64,000 nucleotides of DNA from Wenjunlia vitaminophila DSM 41686 (GCF_000380165.1 NZ_KB904669.1:124185-188184); one strand, 5' to 3'; shown: positions 27,055-36,586, counted from the stretch's first letter. A program made the numbers and translations. The notes: generated from the sequence alone by a model not told the origin.

Positions 27055-29880
27055 ATGAACGCGCCGTACGACGGTGAGCGCGACCGGGAGGCCGAGGAGG
27101 GCCAGGTCCCGCCCCCGTCGTCCCACCGGGGCGCACCCCGGGACCCCCGGCAGGGGTACGCCGACCCGGGCTACGGCTACCCGCAGGACCCCTACCAGCA
27201 GCAGGGCCACTACCCCCACGCCGGCCAGGACGACCAGGGCTACCCGTCGCCCGGCTACCAGGCCGACGGCTACGCCGGGTCGGGCTACGGCGACCAGCAG
27301 TACCCGAACCAGGGCCACCCCGACGGCGGCTACCAGGGGGACCCGTACCAGGGCGGTGGGTACCAGGACGGTGGCTATCAGGACGGTGGGTACCAGGGCC
27401 AGGCCGACCCCGGCTACCAGGCCCAGGGCTACCCATCGTCGGGCTACGGCGACCAGCAGTACCCGAACCAGGGCCACCCCGACGGCGGCTACCCGGCCCA
27501 GGGCGCCGGGCAGGCCCAGCACGGCGCGGACCCGTACGCACAGGACCCGTACGCGGCCGGCTCCGCACACGGCGGATACGACCCGTACGCCCAGGACCCC
27601 CACCAGGGCTACCCGCAGGGGGGCGACCCCCGGCTCGGCTACGCCCAGTCGTCCGGCGGCTGGCAGGACCCGTACCAGGGCTACTACCAGCAGGGGTACG
27701 CCCAGGACCCGCACCTGACCGACACCTACATCGGTGACACCCTGTACGGTCAGATCCCGCCCGTACCGGACCCGCTGTCCAGCGCCCTGTACGACCGTTC
27801 GGCGCAGTCGCAGTCCCGCCGGTCCGGCTCCCGGCGGCGCGACCCGCAGGCCGACCCCAGGTACGCGGACGGCTGGGCGGGAGCACCCGGGTACGGCCAG
27901 CCGCAACAGGGCGGCTACCCGGACCAGGCGCCGTACCAGCAGCCAGGCCAGGTCGGTCACCCCCAGCAGTACCAGGGGCACCCACAGCCCGACCCGCGCC
28001 TGTACGCCCCGACCCCGGAGCCCGAGCCCTCCGGCGCGGTGGACCGGCGGCTGCCCCACGGCGACCAGGACGCCGCCGGCTACGTCGGCGTCGACGAGTT
28101 CCTCAGCGGCCCCGACGACCGGGAACGGGACGCCTACGCGCACCTCTTCCGCGACGAGCGGGTGCCGCCGGGCCGGCCGCCCGGCGGCACCCGGGCCGCG
28201 CCCCGCCGGCAGGCACCGCCACCACCGCCGCCGGCCGCCGGCGGCAAGTCCGGCGGGGTACTGAAGTCCAGTGCCCTGATGGCCGCGGGCACGATGGTGT
28301 CCCGGGTCACCGGCTTCCTACGGACCCTGGTGATCGCCGCCGCGATCGGCCTGGCCTCCCTCGGTGACATCTACCAGGTGGCCAACGTGCTGCCGACCAT
28401 GGTGTACATCCTCACCATCGGCGGCGGCCTGAACTCCGTGTTCGTGCCCCAGCTCGTCCGCGCCATGCGCAACGACGAGGACGGCGGCCTCGCCTACGCC
28501 AACCGACTACTCACCCTGGTGATGGTCATCCTGGGCGCCATCGTGGCCGTCACCGTGCTCGCCGCCCCCCTGCTGATCAAGGCCATGTCGGCGGAGATCG
28601 CCAACGACGAGGTGAAGCTCGACGTCGCGGTCACCTTCGCCAGGTACTGCCTGCCCACGATCTTCTTCATGGGCGTGCACGTGGTCATGGGCCAGATCCT
28701 CAACGCCCGCGGGCGCTTCGGCGCGATGATGTGGACGCCCGTCCTCAACAACATCGTGATGATCTTCACCTTCGGGATGTTCATCTGGGTCTTCGGGTCG
28801 TTCTCCAGCACCGAGATGGGCGCCGAGACGATCTCCCCGGAGGGGGTGCGGCTGCTCGGCATCGGCACCCTGCTGGGCCTGGCCGTGCAGGCCCTGGCGA
28901 TGCTGCCCTACCTGCGGGACGCCGGGTTCACCTTCCGGCCGCGGTTCGACTGGCGCGGACACGGCCTGGGCCACGCCGCGAAGCTGGCCAAGTGGACGTT
29001 CCTGTTCGTGCTGGCCAACCAGGTCGGACTGATCGTGGTCACCCAGCTCGCCACCGTCGCCGGCTCCACCGCGGAACGCGAGGGCAACCCCGGAACCGGC
29101 ATCACCGCGTACCAGAACGCCCAGCTCATCTGGCAGATGCCCCAGGCGATCATCACCGTGTCGGTGATGGCCGCGGTGTTGCCCAGGATCTCCCGGGCCG
29201 CCGCCGACGGCGACCGGCAGGCCGTCCGCGACGACATCTCCTACGGGCTGCGCACCTCCGCGGTGGCGATCGTCCCGGCGGCGTTCTCCTTCCTCGCCCT
29301 CGGCGTGCCGATGTCCACGCTGATGTACTCCAGCGCCGGGGACGCCGGAGCCCGGTCGATCGGCTACATCCTGATGGCGTTCGGCCTCGGCCTGATCCCG
29401 TTCTCCGTCCAGTACGTGGTGCTCCGCGGTTTCTACGCCTACGAGGACACCAGGACCCCGTTCTTCAACACGGTGATCGTCGCCGCGTCCATGGCGGCCC
29501 TGTCCGGGCTGTGCTACCTCGTGCTGCCCTCGCGCTGGGTGGTGACCGGCATGGCCGCCTCCTACGGCATCGCCTACGTCATCGGCGTGCGGGTGGCCGT
29601 CGTCCGGCTGCGCGACCGGCTCGGCGGCGACATGGACGGGCCACACATCGTCCGCACCTACGCCCGGCTGATCGGCGCCTGCCTGCCCTCGGCGGCCTGC
29701 GCCGGCGGCGTGGCGTACCTCGTGCTCGGAGCGCTCGGCAACGGGGTCCTGGGATCGACGGCGGCGCTGCTGGCTGGAGGGACGGTCCTGCTCGTCCTCT
29801 TCTTCATGATCGGAAAGCGGATGCGCATCGAGGAGATGACCGCGTTGGTGGGCATGGTCCGAAGCAAACTCGGACGCTAG
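27055..29880 (+). CDS. murJ: Lipid II flippase MurJ (MviN) with long disordered N-terminus
   Basis: A protein of 941 residues. Residues 1-400 are Gly/Tyr/Gln/Pro/Asp-rich low complexity, cytoplasmic and repetitive. The MviN/MurJ domain then begins VLKSSALMAAGTMVSRVTGFLRTLVIAAAIG, continues with NVLPTMVYILTIGGGLNSVFVPQLVRAM and QMPQAIITVSVMAAVLPRISRAAADGD, and has about fourteen membrane helices. It flips lipid II across the membrane for peptidoglycan synthesis. The ATG at 27055 is preceded by AAGAGGGG. The pseudokinase that is fused to MviN in Mycobacterium tuberculosis is here the next separate gene. The extended N-terminus contains an exact 55-base duplication. Confidence 0.93.
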   Translation: MNAPYDGERDREAEEGQVPPPSSHRGAPRDPRQGYADPGYGYPQDPYQQQGHYPHAGQDDQGYPSPGYQADGYAGSGYGDQQYPNQGHPDGGYQGDPYQGGGYQDGGYQDGGYQGQADPGYQAQGYPSSGYGDQQYPNQGHPDGGYPAQGAGQAQHGADPYAQDPYAAGSAHGGYDPYAQDPHQGYPQGGDPRLGYAQSSGGWQDPYQGYYQQGYAQDPHLTDTYIGDTLYGQIPPVPDPLSSALYDRSAQSQSRRSGSRRRDPQADPRYADGWAGAPGYGQPQQGGYPDQAPYQQPGQVGHPQQYQGHPQPDPRLYAPTPEPEPSGAVDRRLPHGDQDAAGYVGVDEFLSGPDDRERDAYAHLFRDERVPPGRPPGGTRAAPRRQAPPPPPPAAGGKSGGVLKSSALMAAGTMVSRVTGFLRTLVIAAAIGLASLGDIYQVANVLPTMVYILTIGGGLNSVFVPQLVRAMRNDEDGGLAYANRLLTLVMVILGAIVAVTVLAAPLLIKAMSAEIANDEVKLDVAVTFARYCLPTIFFMGVHVVMGQILNARGRFGAMMWTPVLNNIVMIFTFGMFIWVFGSFSSTEMGAETISPEGVRLLGIGTLLGLAVQALAMLPYLRDAGFTFRPRFDWRGHGLGHAAKLAKWTFLFVLANQVGLIVVTQLATVAGSTAEREGNPGTGITAYQNAQLIWQMPQAIITVSVMAAVLPRISRAAADGDRQAVRDDISYGLRTSAVAIVPAAFSFLALGVPMSTLMYSSAGDAGARSIGYILMAFGLGLIPFSVQYVVLRGFYAYEDTRTPFFNTVIVAASMAALSGLCYLVLPSRWVVTGMAASYGIAYVIGVRVAVVRLRDRLGGDMDGPHIVRTYARLIGACLPSAACAGGVAYLVLGALGNGVLGSTAALLAGGTVLLVLFFMIGKRMRIEEMTALVGMVRSKLGR
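27280..27493. repeat. Exact 55-base direct repeat inside murJ
   Basis: 27280-27334 and 27439-27493 are identical over 55 bases and start 159 bases (53 codons) apart. Both encode SGYGDQQYPNQGHPDGGY. Shorter YQDGGYQ units lie between them. Likely a site of slippage or recombination that changes tail length. Confidence 0.9.
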
Positions 29881-30063
29881 ATCCGCACCGCGGCCCCCTG
29901 GGTGACCAGCGGATTTACCAAAAGTTCCAGCCAATTTGCGAGCTGGGGGCAACCCTGGGGGCCGCTCGCGAGTCGTGCACACTGGCCGGCAGTGGGCACA
30001 ATTGCCCTCGGACGCCTTTTGTTATCGGTGGACGCGCCAACGATTGGGGAGGCAGGAGCGACG

Positions 30064-31854
30064 GTGGCGGATCGGAGCACGGCTGCCGTCGACATGGCCG
30101 ACGGCAGTGGAGCAACGCTCAACGGGGCAGCGGACACGGACCACACCCCCGAGGCCAACGTCGACGGGTCGGAGCAGAGCGGAAGAGAACCCCACACGGA
30201 CCCCGAAGCGGCACCCCGCGCGGACGGTGACGGCAGCCCCCCGCAGGAGCCGCCGGAACCGCCGGGCGACGACGGGGAGCCAGAACAGGACCCCACCACC
30301 CGTCCGGCACCCGAACTGCACAGCGGGCACAAGCTGGCCGACCGCTACCGCCTCGAGGAGTGCCTGACCCGCTCCGAGGACTTCAGTAGCTGGCGGGCCG
30401 TGGACGAGATGCTGCGCCGCGCCGTCGGGGTGCACGTCCTGCCGTCCTGGCACGACCGGGCCAAGCGGGTGCTCGCCGCGGCCCGCTCCGCGGCCCTCGT
30501 CGCCGACCCCCGGTTCGTCCAGGTCCTCGACGCGGTCGAGGACGACGAGCTGTGCTACGTGGTCCACGAGTGGCTGCCCGACGCCGTGGAACTCACCACC
30601 CTGCTCGCCGAGGGGCCGCTCCCGCCCCACCAGGCCGACCGGATGGTGCGGCAGCTCTCCGACGCGATGGCCACCGCGCACCGCGAGGGCCTCGCCCACC
30701 TGATGCTCACCCCGCACACGGTGCTGTGCACCGAGGACGGACAGTTCCACGTCCGTGGCCTGGCGGTCGCGGCGGCCCTGCACGGACGCGAGTCCGACCA
30801 GCCCGCCGCGGAGGACACCCGCGCCATCGGCGCCCTGCTGTACGCCGCCCTCACCCACCGCTGGCCCTCCCCGCAGGACGCCTACGGGCTCTCCGGCCTC
30901 CCCGACGACCTCGGCCTGGTCCCGCCCGACCAGGTCCGCGCCGGCGTGCACCGCGGCCTCGCCGAGCTCGCCATGCGGGCCCTGGTCAACGACGGAGCCA
31001 CCGCCGCCAGCCAGGAGCCGCCCTACGTCACCCCCGCCGAACTGGCCAGGGCAGCGGCGGCCACGCCCAAGATCCGGCCCCCGGAGCCGGAGTTCCCGGA
31101 CTACGAGCAGGGCGGCTACCGTGCCACGGCCTACCGCAAGGGCGGCTACCGCCAGCCCCCGTCCCGCACGCCCGTCGCCGCGCCACCGCAGCCCGTTCCG
31201 CCGCCACCGCCACCGCCCGCCCTGCCCGGCCGGGCCGGCAAGGCCCTGAAGTGGATCGTCGCCCTGTTGCTGACCGTCGCGCTGGGCCTGGGGAGCTGGC
31301 AGATCACCGAGGCCCTGTTCAACGGCGGCGGAGGCGACCGGGGCGACGACGCCGCCCCGTCCCCGTCCACCAGCGGCCAGTCGGTCACCGCCAAACCCGT
31401 GCCCCTGGACGTCGAGGGCGCCGAGGCGTACAGCGCCGAGGACGGCCCGGACAACGCCGAGGACGTCCACCTCACCCACGACGGGGACCCCGGGAGCTAC
31501 TGGCGCACCAAGTACTACCTGGACGGACCCGAAGTCAAGCTCGTCAAGGGCCTGGGCGTCGTCTACGACCTCGGCGAGGAGCGGAAACTGAGCACCGCCT
31601 CGGTGCGGCTCCTCTACGGGGGCGACCACACCACCGTGCACCTGTACGCGGCCGACTCGCCCAGCCAGCTCCTGTCCGGGATGAAGAAGATCGGCACCAA
31701 GACGACCGACGGGAGTTCGGTAGAGTTCAGCGCGGCCAAGCCGGTCAGCACCCGCTACGTGCTGGTGTGGATGACGGCCCTGCCGTACCGGGCGCCGGAC
31801 AACAACTACCGGCAGGGGATAACCGAGGTGTCGTTCACCGGGCTCAAGCAGTGA
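30064..31854 (+). CDS. Pseudokinase with membrane helix and discoidin-like domain (MviN-associated)
   Basis: A protein of 596 residues. After an acidic/Pro-rich start, a kinase-like fold runs from about residue 88 (HKLADRYRLEECLTRSEDFSSW) to 330. Where active kinases have HRDLKPxN it reads HLMLTPHT, and the DFG position reads GLA, so the catalytic Asp residues are missing. A Pro-rich linker and one helix (WIVALLLTVALGLGSWQI) lead to an outside domain (DGDPGSYWRTKYYLDGP ... YVLVWMTALPY) of discoidin/carbohydrate-binding type. This order equals the C-terminal half of M. tuberculosis MviN, whose pseudokinase binds FhaA when phosphorylated. I prefer GTG at 30064 because AGGAG precedes it; the frame is open further upstream. 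Confidence 0.85.
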   Translation: MADRSTAAVDMADGSGATLNGAADTDHTPEANVDGSEQSGREPHTDPEAAPRADGDGSPPQEPPEPPGDDGEPEQDPTTRPAPELHSGHKLADRYRLEECLTRSEDFSSWRAVDEMLRRAVGVHVLPSWHDRAKRVLAAARSAALVADPRFVQVLDAVEDDELCYVVHEWLPDAVELTTLLAEGPLPPHQADRMVRQLSDAMATAHREGLAHLMLTPHTVLCTEDGQFHVRGLAVAAALHGRESDQPAAEDTRAIGALLYAALTHRWPSPQDAYGLSGLPDDLGLVPPDQVRAGVHRGLAELAMRALVNDGATAASQEPPYVTPAELARAAAATPKIRPPEPEFPDYEQGGYRATAYRKGGYRQPPSRTPVAAPPQPVPPPPPPPALPGRAGKALKWIVALLLTVALGLGSWQITEALFNGGGGDRGDDAAPSPSTSGQSVTAKPVPLDVEGAEAYSAEDGPDNAEDVHLTHDGDPGSYWRTKYYLDGPEVKLVKGLGVVYDLGEERKLSTASVRLLYGGDHTTVHLYAADSPSQLLSGMKKIGTKTTDGSSVEFSAAKPVSTRYVLVWMTALPYRAPDNNYRQGITEVSFTGLKQ

Positions 31855-31908
31855 GGCCGCGGGTGGGTCACCACGGCTCGGGTCCGGGACCAACGGGGAG
31901 GGCGTGTC

Positions 31909-32586
31909 GTGGAAGGACCGGCGAGGTCGCCGAGCGACCATGACCTCCTGGCCCGGCACGTGGCGGGCGACCCGGACGCCTTCGGGGAGATCGTCCGCCG
32001 GCACCGCGACCGGCTGTGGGCGGTGGCCCTGCGCACCCTGGGCGACCGGGAGGAGGCCGCGGACGCCGTGCAGGACGCCTTCGTCTCCGCGTTCCGCGCC
32101 GCGCACACCTTCCGCGGCCAGTCCGCGGTGACCACCTGGCTGCACCGCATCACCGTCAACGCCTGCCTGGACCGGCTGCGCCGGGCCGAGAACCGCAGGA
32201 CCGCGGCGCTTCCGGACACCCTGTCCCTGGAAGACCTGTTGGAGCCGCACGAGTCCGCGGAGGCACCGGCAGAGCGCGGCGAGCTCCACGCCGAGCTGGT
32301 CAGGGCGATGTTCACCCTTCCGGTGGAGCAGCGGGCCGCCCTGGTCCTGGTGGACATGCAGGGGCACTCGGTGGCGGAGGCCGCGGACATCCTGGGCATC
32401 CCCACCGGCACGGTCAAGAGCCGCTGCGCCAGGGGGCGCGCCCGGCTGCTGCCGCTCATCTCCCACCTGCGGGCGGGACCCGGGGGTAGCGGGGGCGACC
32501 ATGGGGGAAGGAACCGGACGAGCAAGGCATCCGTCACACAGACGGCAGCATCAGAGCCGGACCAGGGCGGAGGTCGGACACAGTGA
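31909..32586 (+). CDS. sigM: ECF RNA polymerase sigma factor SigM
   Basis: A group 4 sigma factor of 225 residues. Region 2 reads DLLARHVAGDPDAFGEIVRRHRDRLW ... DREEAADAVQDAFVSAFRAAHTFRGQSAVTTWLHRI, and region 4 reads LPVEQRAALVLVDMQGHSVAEAADILGIPTGTVKSRCARGR. A disordered tail follows. The GTG at 31909 is preceded by GGGGAGG. Its last four bases overlap the GTG of the anti-sigma gene. The sigM/anti-sigma/trxB-trxA order upstream of parAB matches that of Streptomyces and mycobacteria, where SigM responds to envelope stress. Confidence 0.92.
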   Translation: MEGPARSPSDHDLLARHVAGDPDAFGEIVRRHRDRLWAVALRTLGDREEAADAVQDAFVSAFRAAHTFRGQSAVTTWLHRITVNACLDRLRRAENRRTAALPDTLSLEDLLEPHESAEAPAERGELHAELVRAMFTLPVEQRAALVLVDMQGHSVAEAADILGIPTGTVKSRCARGRARLLPLISHLRAGPGGSGGDHGGRNRTSKASVTQTAASEPDQGGGRTQ

Positions 32587-33662
32587 ACATCGATCCGCAC
32601 TCCGTCGTCGATCACGGGGAGCACCCCGAGGTCGAGGAGATCTCGGCACTCACCGAGGGCGTCCTCCCGGACCACGCGGCCCAGCGGCTCCGTGACCACC
32701 TGGCGGACTGCCCGCTCTGTGCCGACGTGCACGACTCCCTGGACGAGATCCGCAGCCTGCTGGGCCGTCTCCCGGGGCCGCCCCGGATGCCCGCGGACGT
32801 GGCGGGGCGGATCGACGCCGCCCTGGCCGCCGAGGCACTGCTGGCGGCGACCGGGTCACCCGCAGCGCCGGAAGCCGCCCAGGGGCCGGGTGAACGGGGC
32901 GACGCGGGGCCCCCGCGCGACGCCACCCGGGCTGCCAGCCCCCGGGGCGCCGAGGGGACACCAGGCCACCGAACCGTACCCGAGCAGGCCGGAGCACCGA
33001 CGACCACCACCGGCACGCCAGGCAGCACTGTGCCCGGCCCGCGGCCGGCCCCCCGGCACCCGGGCGGACCCACCGGGCCGGGCGGGCCCCCCCGGCGGGG
33101 TGGCACGGGGCCCGGGCGTTCCCGCCGGGGCCGGTGGCGCGCCGGGCTGCTCGCCGCCGCCTGCACCGTCGCCCTGGTCGGGTTCGGGGTGTTCTTCCTC
33201 GACCTGTCGAACGACGCGTCCGACGACATGGACAAGGGGGCCGCCCAGAAGGCGTTCGACGCCACCGCCACCACCTGGGTGTACACGGAAGGCAACATCG
33301 ACTCCAGGGTGCGGGACCTGCTCGACCCCGACCGAGGGGCCCGGAGCGAGGACCAGAAGGAGGTCCAGGCCCCGGCCGAGAGCGCCCTGCCAGCCAGCCC
33401 GCAGAGCGAGAACGGCGCCGACCACGACCTCATCGGCCCGGACCTGCCCGGATGCGTGCTGAGCGCCACCGACCGTCCCGGCGAACGACCGGTCGCCACC
33501 GACGAGGGCGAGTACCAGGGCCGTCCGGTGGGTGTCGTGGTGCTGCCCGACCCGGCCTCCGAGGACCGGGTCAACGTGTACGTCGTGGACTCCTCCTGCG
33601 CCGGCACGGCGTCCGACGAGCCGGGCGCCGTCCTGCTGCGGCGCGACGTCCCCCGCCCCTGA
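32583..33662 (+). CDS. rsmA: SigM-associated anti-sigma factor
   Basis: A protein of 359 residues. The N-terminal domain has the zinc-associated pattern [11 protein letters not shown] near residue 40, typical of anti-sigma domains that sequester ECF sigma factors in the cytoplasm. A long Pro/Gly-rich linker leads to one membrane helix ([22 protein letters not shown]). The outside domain contains two cysteines ([16 protein letters not shown]) that could pair. The GTG overlaps the sigM stop (GTGA), so the two are translationally coupled. It is named RsmA in Streptomyces by analogy; binding to this SigM is inferred. Confidence 0.82.
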   Translation: MNIDPHSVVDHGEHPEVEEISALTEGVLPDHAAQRLRDHLADCPLCADVHDSLDEIRSLLGRLPGPPRMPADVAGRIDAALAAEALLAATGSPAAPEAAQGPGERGDAGPPRDATRAASPRGAEGTPGHRTVPEQAGAPTTTTGTPGSTVPGPRPAPRHPGGPTGPGGPPRRGGTGPGRSRRGRWRAGLLAAACTVALVGFGVFFLDLSNDASDDMDKGAAQKAFDATATTWVYTEGNIDSRVRDLLDPDRGARSEDQKEVQAPAESALPASPQSENGADHDLIGPDLPGCVLSATDRPGERPVATDEGEYQGRPVGVVVLPDPASEDRVNVYVVDSSCAGTASDEPGAVLLRRDVPRP

Positions 33663-33741
33663 ACCCCTCGGCGGCGCGCTCCGCGCGCCGTGGCCGTCCG
33701 CGTGCACACCGCACCGGCCTCCGCGTCCGAGCCCCAGCTCG

Positions 33742-33767
33742 GGAATGTCCGGCCCTTAGTATCCGTT
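33742..33767 (+). promoter_or_regulatory. Sigma-R-type promoter of trxB
   Basis: GGAAT at 33742-33746 and GTT at 33765-33767 are separated by exactly 18 bases, the Streptomyces sigma-R consensus. It lies about 80 bases before the trxB GTG; trxBA is a classic sigma-R (disulfide stress) target. Confidence 0.8.
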
Positions 33768-33844
33768 ACGGGGTACAGCTCCCCACGGGAATCCACCGCG
33801 AGACCCAGGACCAGCACACCCAGCCGGCAGACAGGGAAGACATC

Positions 33845-34846
33845 GTGAGCGAAGTCCGTAACGTGATCATCATCGGTTCGGGCCCTGCGGGCTACACGGC
33901 GGCGCTCTACACCGCCCGGGCCTCCCTGAAACCGTTGGTCTTCGAGGGCTCGGTCACCTGGGGTGGTGCGTTGATGAACACCACCGAGGTGGAGAACTAC
34001 CCCGGCTACAGCGACGGCATCATGGGCCCCGAGCTGATGGACCAGATGCGGGCCCAGGCGGAGCGTTTCGGTGCCGAGCTGGTCACCGACGACGTCGAGG
34101 CCGTCGAGCTGGAGGGGCCGATCAAGACGGTCACCGACTCCACCGGCCAGGTCCACCGGGCCAAGGCCGTCATCGTGGCCACCGGCTCCCAGCACCGCAA
34201 GCTGGGGCTGCCCCGCGAGGACGCGCTGTCCGGGCGAGGCGTCTCCTGGTGCGCCACCTGCGACGGGGCCTTCTTCCGCGAGCACGACATCGCGGTGATC
34301 GGCGGCGGCGACACCGCCATGGAGGAAGCGACCTTCCTCTCCCGCTTCGCCAGGTCGGTGACCATCGTCCACCGCCGCGACACCCTGCGCGCGTCGAAGA
34401 CCATGCAGGACCGTGCCTTCGCCGACGAGAAGATCCGGTTCGTCTGGGACAGCGAGGTGGCCGAACTGCACGGCGAGAACAAGCTCACCGGGCTGACCCT
34501 GCGCAACGTCCACACCGGTGAGACCTCAGAACTGGCCGTCACCGGTCTGTTCATCGCCATCGGCCACGACCCGCGCACCGAGCTGGTCAAGGGCCAACTC
34601 GACCTGGACGACCAGGGCTACCTGAAGGTGGACTCCCCCTCCACCCGCACCAACGTCCCGGGTGTCTTCGCCGCCGGAGACGTGGTGGACCACACCTACC
34701 GCCAGGCCATCACCGCGGCCGGCACCGGTTGTGCCGCGGCCCTGGACGCCGAGCACTTCCTCGCCGCCCTCGCCGACGGTGAGCACAGCAACCACGCCCG
34801 CGAGCCCGAGCTGACCACCGCGGAAGCCGGAGCCATCTCCATCTGA
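33845..34846 (+). CDS. trxB: Thioredoxin reductase
   Basis: A low-molecular-weight, NADPH- and FAD-dependent thioredoxin reductase of 333 residues. The FAD site is [20 protein letters not shown], the redox-active pair is in [11 protein letters not shown], the NADPH fold is [13 protein letters not shown], and the C-terminal FAD motif is [24 protein letters not shown]. The GTG at 33845 begins the FAD domain directly; GGGAAGA lies upstream. The reading frame is open far upstream but that stretch overlaps the anti-sigma gene and has no TrxB character. A consensus sigma-R promoter lies upstream, and trxA follows 78 bases downstream. Confidence 0.97.
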   Translation: MSEVRNVIIIGSGPAGYTAALYTARASLKPLVFEGSVTWGGALMNTTEVENYPGYSDGIMGPELMDQMRAQAERFGAELVTDDVEAVELEGPIKTVTDSTGQVHRAKAVIVATGSQHRKLGLPREDALSGRGVSWCATCDGAFFREHDIAVIGGGDTAMEEATFLSRFARSVTIVHRRDTLRASKTMQDRAFADEKIRFVWDSEVAELHGENKLTGLTLRNVHTGETSELAVTGLFIAIGHDPRTELVKGQLDLDDQGYLKVDSPSTRTNVPGVFAAGDVVDHTYRQAITAAGTGCAAALDAEHFLAALADGEHSNHAREPELTTAEAGAISI

Positions 34847-34924
34847 CCTGGCGGTTCCTTCGCCGTCGGCTCGCCCACCGCAGTCCCGCACGAGCCAACC
34901 GCTCACAACAACGAGGAGAATTCC

Positions 34925-35251
34925 GTGGCCGGAAGCACCAAGGTCGTGACCGACGCCTCTTTCGAGGACGAGGTCCTCAAGAGCGACAAGCCCGTACTCG
35001 TCGACTTCTGGGCCGAGTGGTGCGGCCCGTGCAAGCTGGTCTCCCCCGTCCTGGAGGCCATCGCCGCCGAGCACTCGGACGCGATCAGCGTGGTCAAGCT
35101 GAACATCGACGAGAACCCGGAGACAGCGAGCAAGTACGGCATCATGTCCATCCCCACGATGAGCGTTTACCGCAACGGCGAGGTCGTGAAGACCATCGTC
35201 GGAGCCAAGCCCAAGAACGCGCTCGAGCGTGACCTGGCCGAGTTCATCTGA
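34925..35251 (+). CDS. trxA: Thioredoxin
   Basis: A thioredoxin of 108 residues with the active site WAEWCGPCK and the cis-proline segment GIMSIPTMSVYRNGEVV. It reduces cytoplasmic disulfides with electrons from TrxB. The GTG at 34925 has GAGGAG upstream. It is expected to be cotranscribed with trxB from the sigma-R promoter and ends 29 bases before a very stable hairpin. Confidence 0.97.
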   Translation: MAGSTKVVTDASFEDEVLKSDKPVLVDFWAEWCGPCKLVSPVLEAIAAEHSDAISVVKLNIDENPETASKYGIMSIPTMSVYRNGEVVKTIVGAKPKNALERDLAEFI

Positions 35252-35280
35252 GTCGCGGCCCCACAGCCCCGGCACACCCC

Positions 35281-35324
35281 CCACAGAGGCGGTTCGTCCC
35301 CCACGGGACGAACCGCCTCTGTGG
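35281..35324 (+). terminator. Strong hairpin terminator after trxA
   Basis: A perfect 20-base inverted repeat (35281-35300 with 35305-35324) with a four-base CCAC loop. No U-tract follows; the next base begins a parS site. Confidence 0.85.
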
Positions 35325-35340
35325 CGTTTCACGTGAAACA
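35325..35340. promoter_or_regulatory. parS site 3
   Basis: CGTTTCACGTGAAACA, one outer base away from consensus. It abuts the trxA terminator and precedes the amidase start by 28 bases. Confidence 0.85.
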
Positions 35341-35367
35341 GCGGATCGTCTGCTTACCATCAGGCAC

Positions 35368-36558
35368 GTGACCCAGCAGCCGCCCTCCACAGCGAACTTC
35401 CTGTTCAAGCGCGAAGACACCGGCCCCGCCGTGGCCGACATCCGCTCCCGGCTCGTCGCCCTGCGCCTGCTCCCGGACGATCCCCGCGCACAGACCCCCG
35501 ATGACGCGGTCTTCGACACCGCGATGGAAGACGCGGTCCGCCACTTCCAGCAGGACCGTGCGCTGACCGCGGACGGCGTCGTCGGCCCCGAGACGTTCCG
35601 TCATCTGGAGGAGGCACGCTGGCGGTTGGGTGACCGCCTTCTGGCCCACAGCGTCAGCCACCCCATGGTGGGGGACGACATCGCCCGACTCCAGCAGCGC
35701 CTCCTGGACATGGGCTTCGTCCCAGGACGGGTGGACGGCATCTACGGGCCGGACACCGCCCAGGCGGTACGCGAGTTCCAACGCAACACCGGCCTGCGGC
35801 CCGACGGCACCTGCGGCCCCGCCACGTTCACCGTGCTGGCCCGCCTCACCAGGACCGTGGTCGGCGGACACCCGCACGTGATGCGGGAGAGTGAGGAGCT
35901 GCGCCGTTCGGGGCCGTCACTCGCCGGCAAGGTCCTCGTGCTGGACCCCGGCCACGGCGGTGACGACCCGGGTGCCACCTGCCACGGGCTCCGCGAGGCC
36001 GACGTGATGTGGGACTTGGTCAACCGCCTCGAGGGACGGCTGACCGCCCTGGGGGTACGCACGTACCTGACGCGGAGCCAGCACACCGGCGGCACCGAAG
36101 CCGACCGGGCCCGCTTCGCCAACGCCACCGAGGCCGACCTGGCCGTCTCCCTGCACACCGACAGCCACCCCAACCCGCGGGCACACGGCGTCTCCGCCTA
36201 CTACTACGGCTACGACCGGCACGGCCGCTGGTCCCACACCGGCCGCAGCTTCGCCGGTTTCGCCCGGCGGGAGATCGTCGCCCGCTGCGGATTCGGCGAC
36301 AACCGCAGCCATGGGAAGACCTGGACGCTCCTGCGCACCACCCGCATGCCCACGGTCCGACTCGACCTGGGCTACCTCAGCAACCCGGACGACGCCGCCC
36401 GGTTGGCCAGCGCCGAGGCCCAGACCCTGATCGTGGAATCCATCGCGGTGGCCCTGCAACGGCTCTACCTCCCCCCGGAGGACGACGCCCCCACCGGGGT
36501 GCTCAACCTGCCGCTGCGCCTGACCGCACCGCCCACCATGGACGAGGCAACCTCATGA
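35368..36558 (+). CDS. cwlM: CwlM-like N-acetylmuramoyl-L-alanine amidase-fold protein
   Basis: A protein of 396 residues with two peptidoglycan-binding domains (VRHFQQDRALTADGVVGPETF and VREFQRNTGLRPDGTCGPATF) and an Amidase_3 domain (VLVLDPGHGGDDPGA with His196, Glu in READVMW, SLHTDSH). At the place of the usual catalytic Glu in the ExGxLSN motif the protein has Asp333 (LDLGYLSNP). There is no signal peptide. In mycobacteria the CwlM at this locus is cytoplasmic, is phosphorylated by PknB, and activates MurA rather than cutting the wall. The same regulatory role is inferred here. The GTG is at 35368. Confidence 0.85.
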   Translation: MTQQPPSTANFLFKREDTGPAVADIRSRLVALRLLPDDPRAQTPDDAVFDTAMEDAVRHFQQDRALTADGVVGPETFRHLEEARWRLGDRLLAHSVSHPMVGDDIARLQQRLLDMGFVPGRVDGIYGPDTAQAVREFQRNTGLRPDGTCGPATFTVLARLTRTVVGGHPHVMRESEELRRSGPSLAGKVLVLDPGHGGDDPGATCHGLREADVMWDLVNRLEGRLTALGVRTYLTRSQHTGGTEADRARFANATEADLAVSLHTDSHPNPRAHGVSAYYYGYDRHGRWSHTGRSFAGFARREIVARCGFGDNRSHGKTWTLLRTTRMPTVRLDLGYLSNPDDAARLASAEAQTLIVESIAVALQRLYLPPEDDAPTGVLNLPLRLTAPPTMDEATS

Positions 36559-36586
36559 CCCGGCCGGCACGGTGCCCGACCACCGG

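Noticed and set aside
33134-33844. In-frame extension upstream of trxB
   Set aside because: It overlaps the anti-sigma gene and the sigma-R promoter and lacks TrxB-like sequence; GTG 33845 starts the FAD domain.
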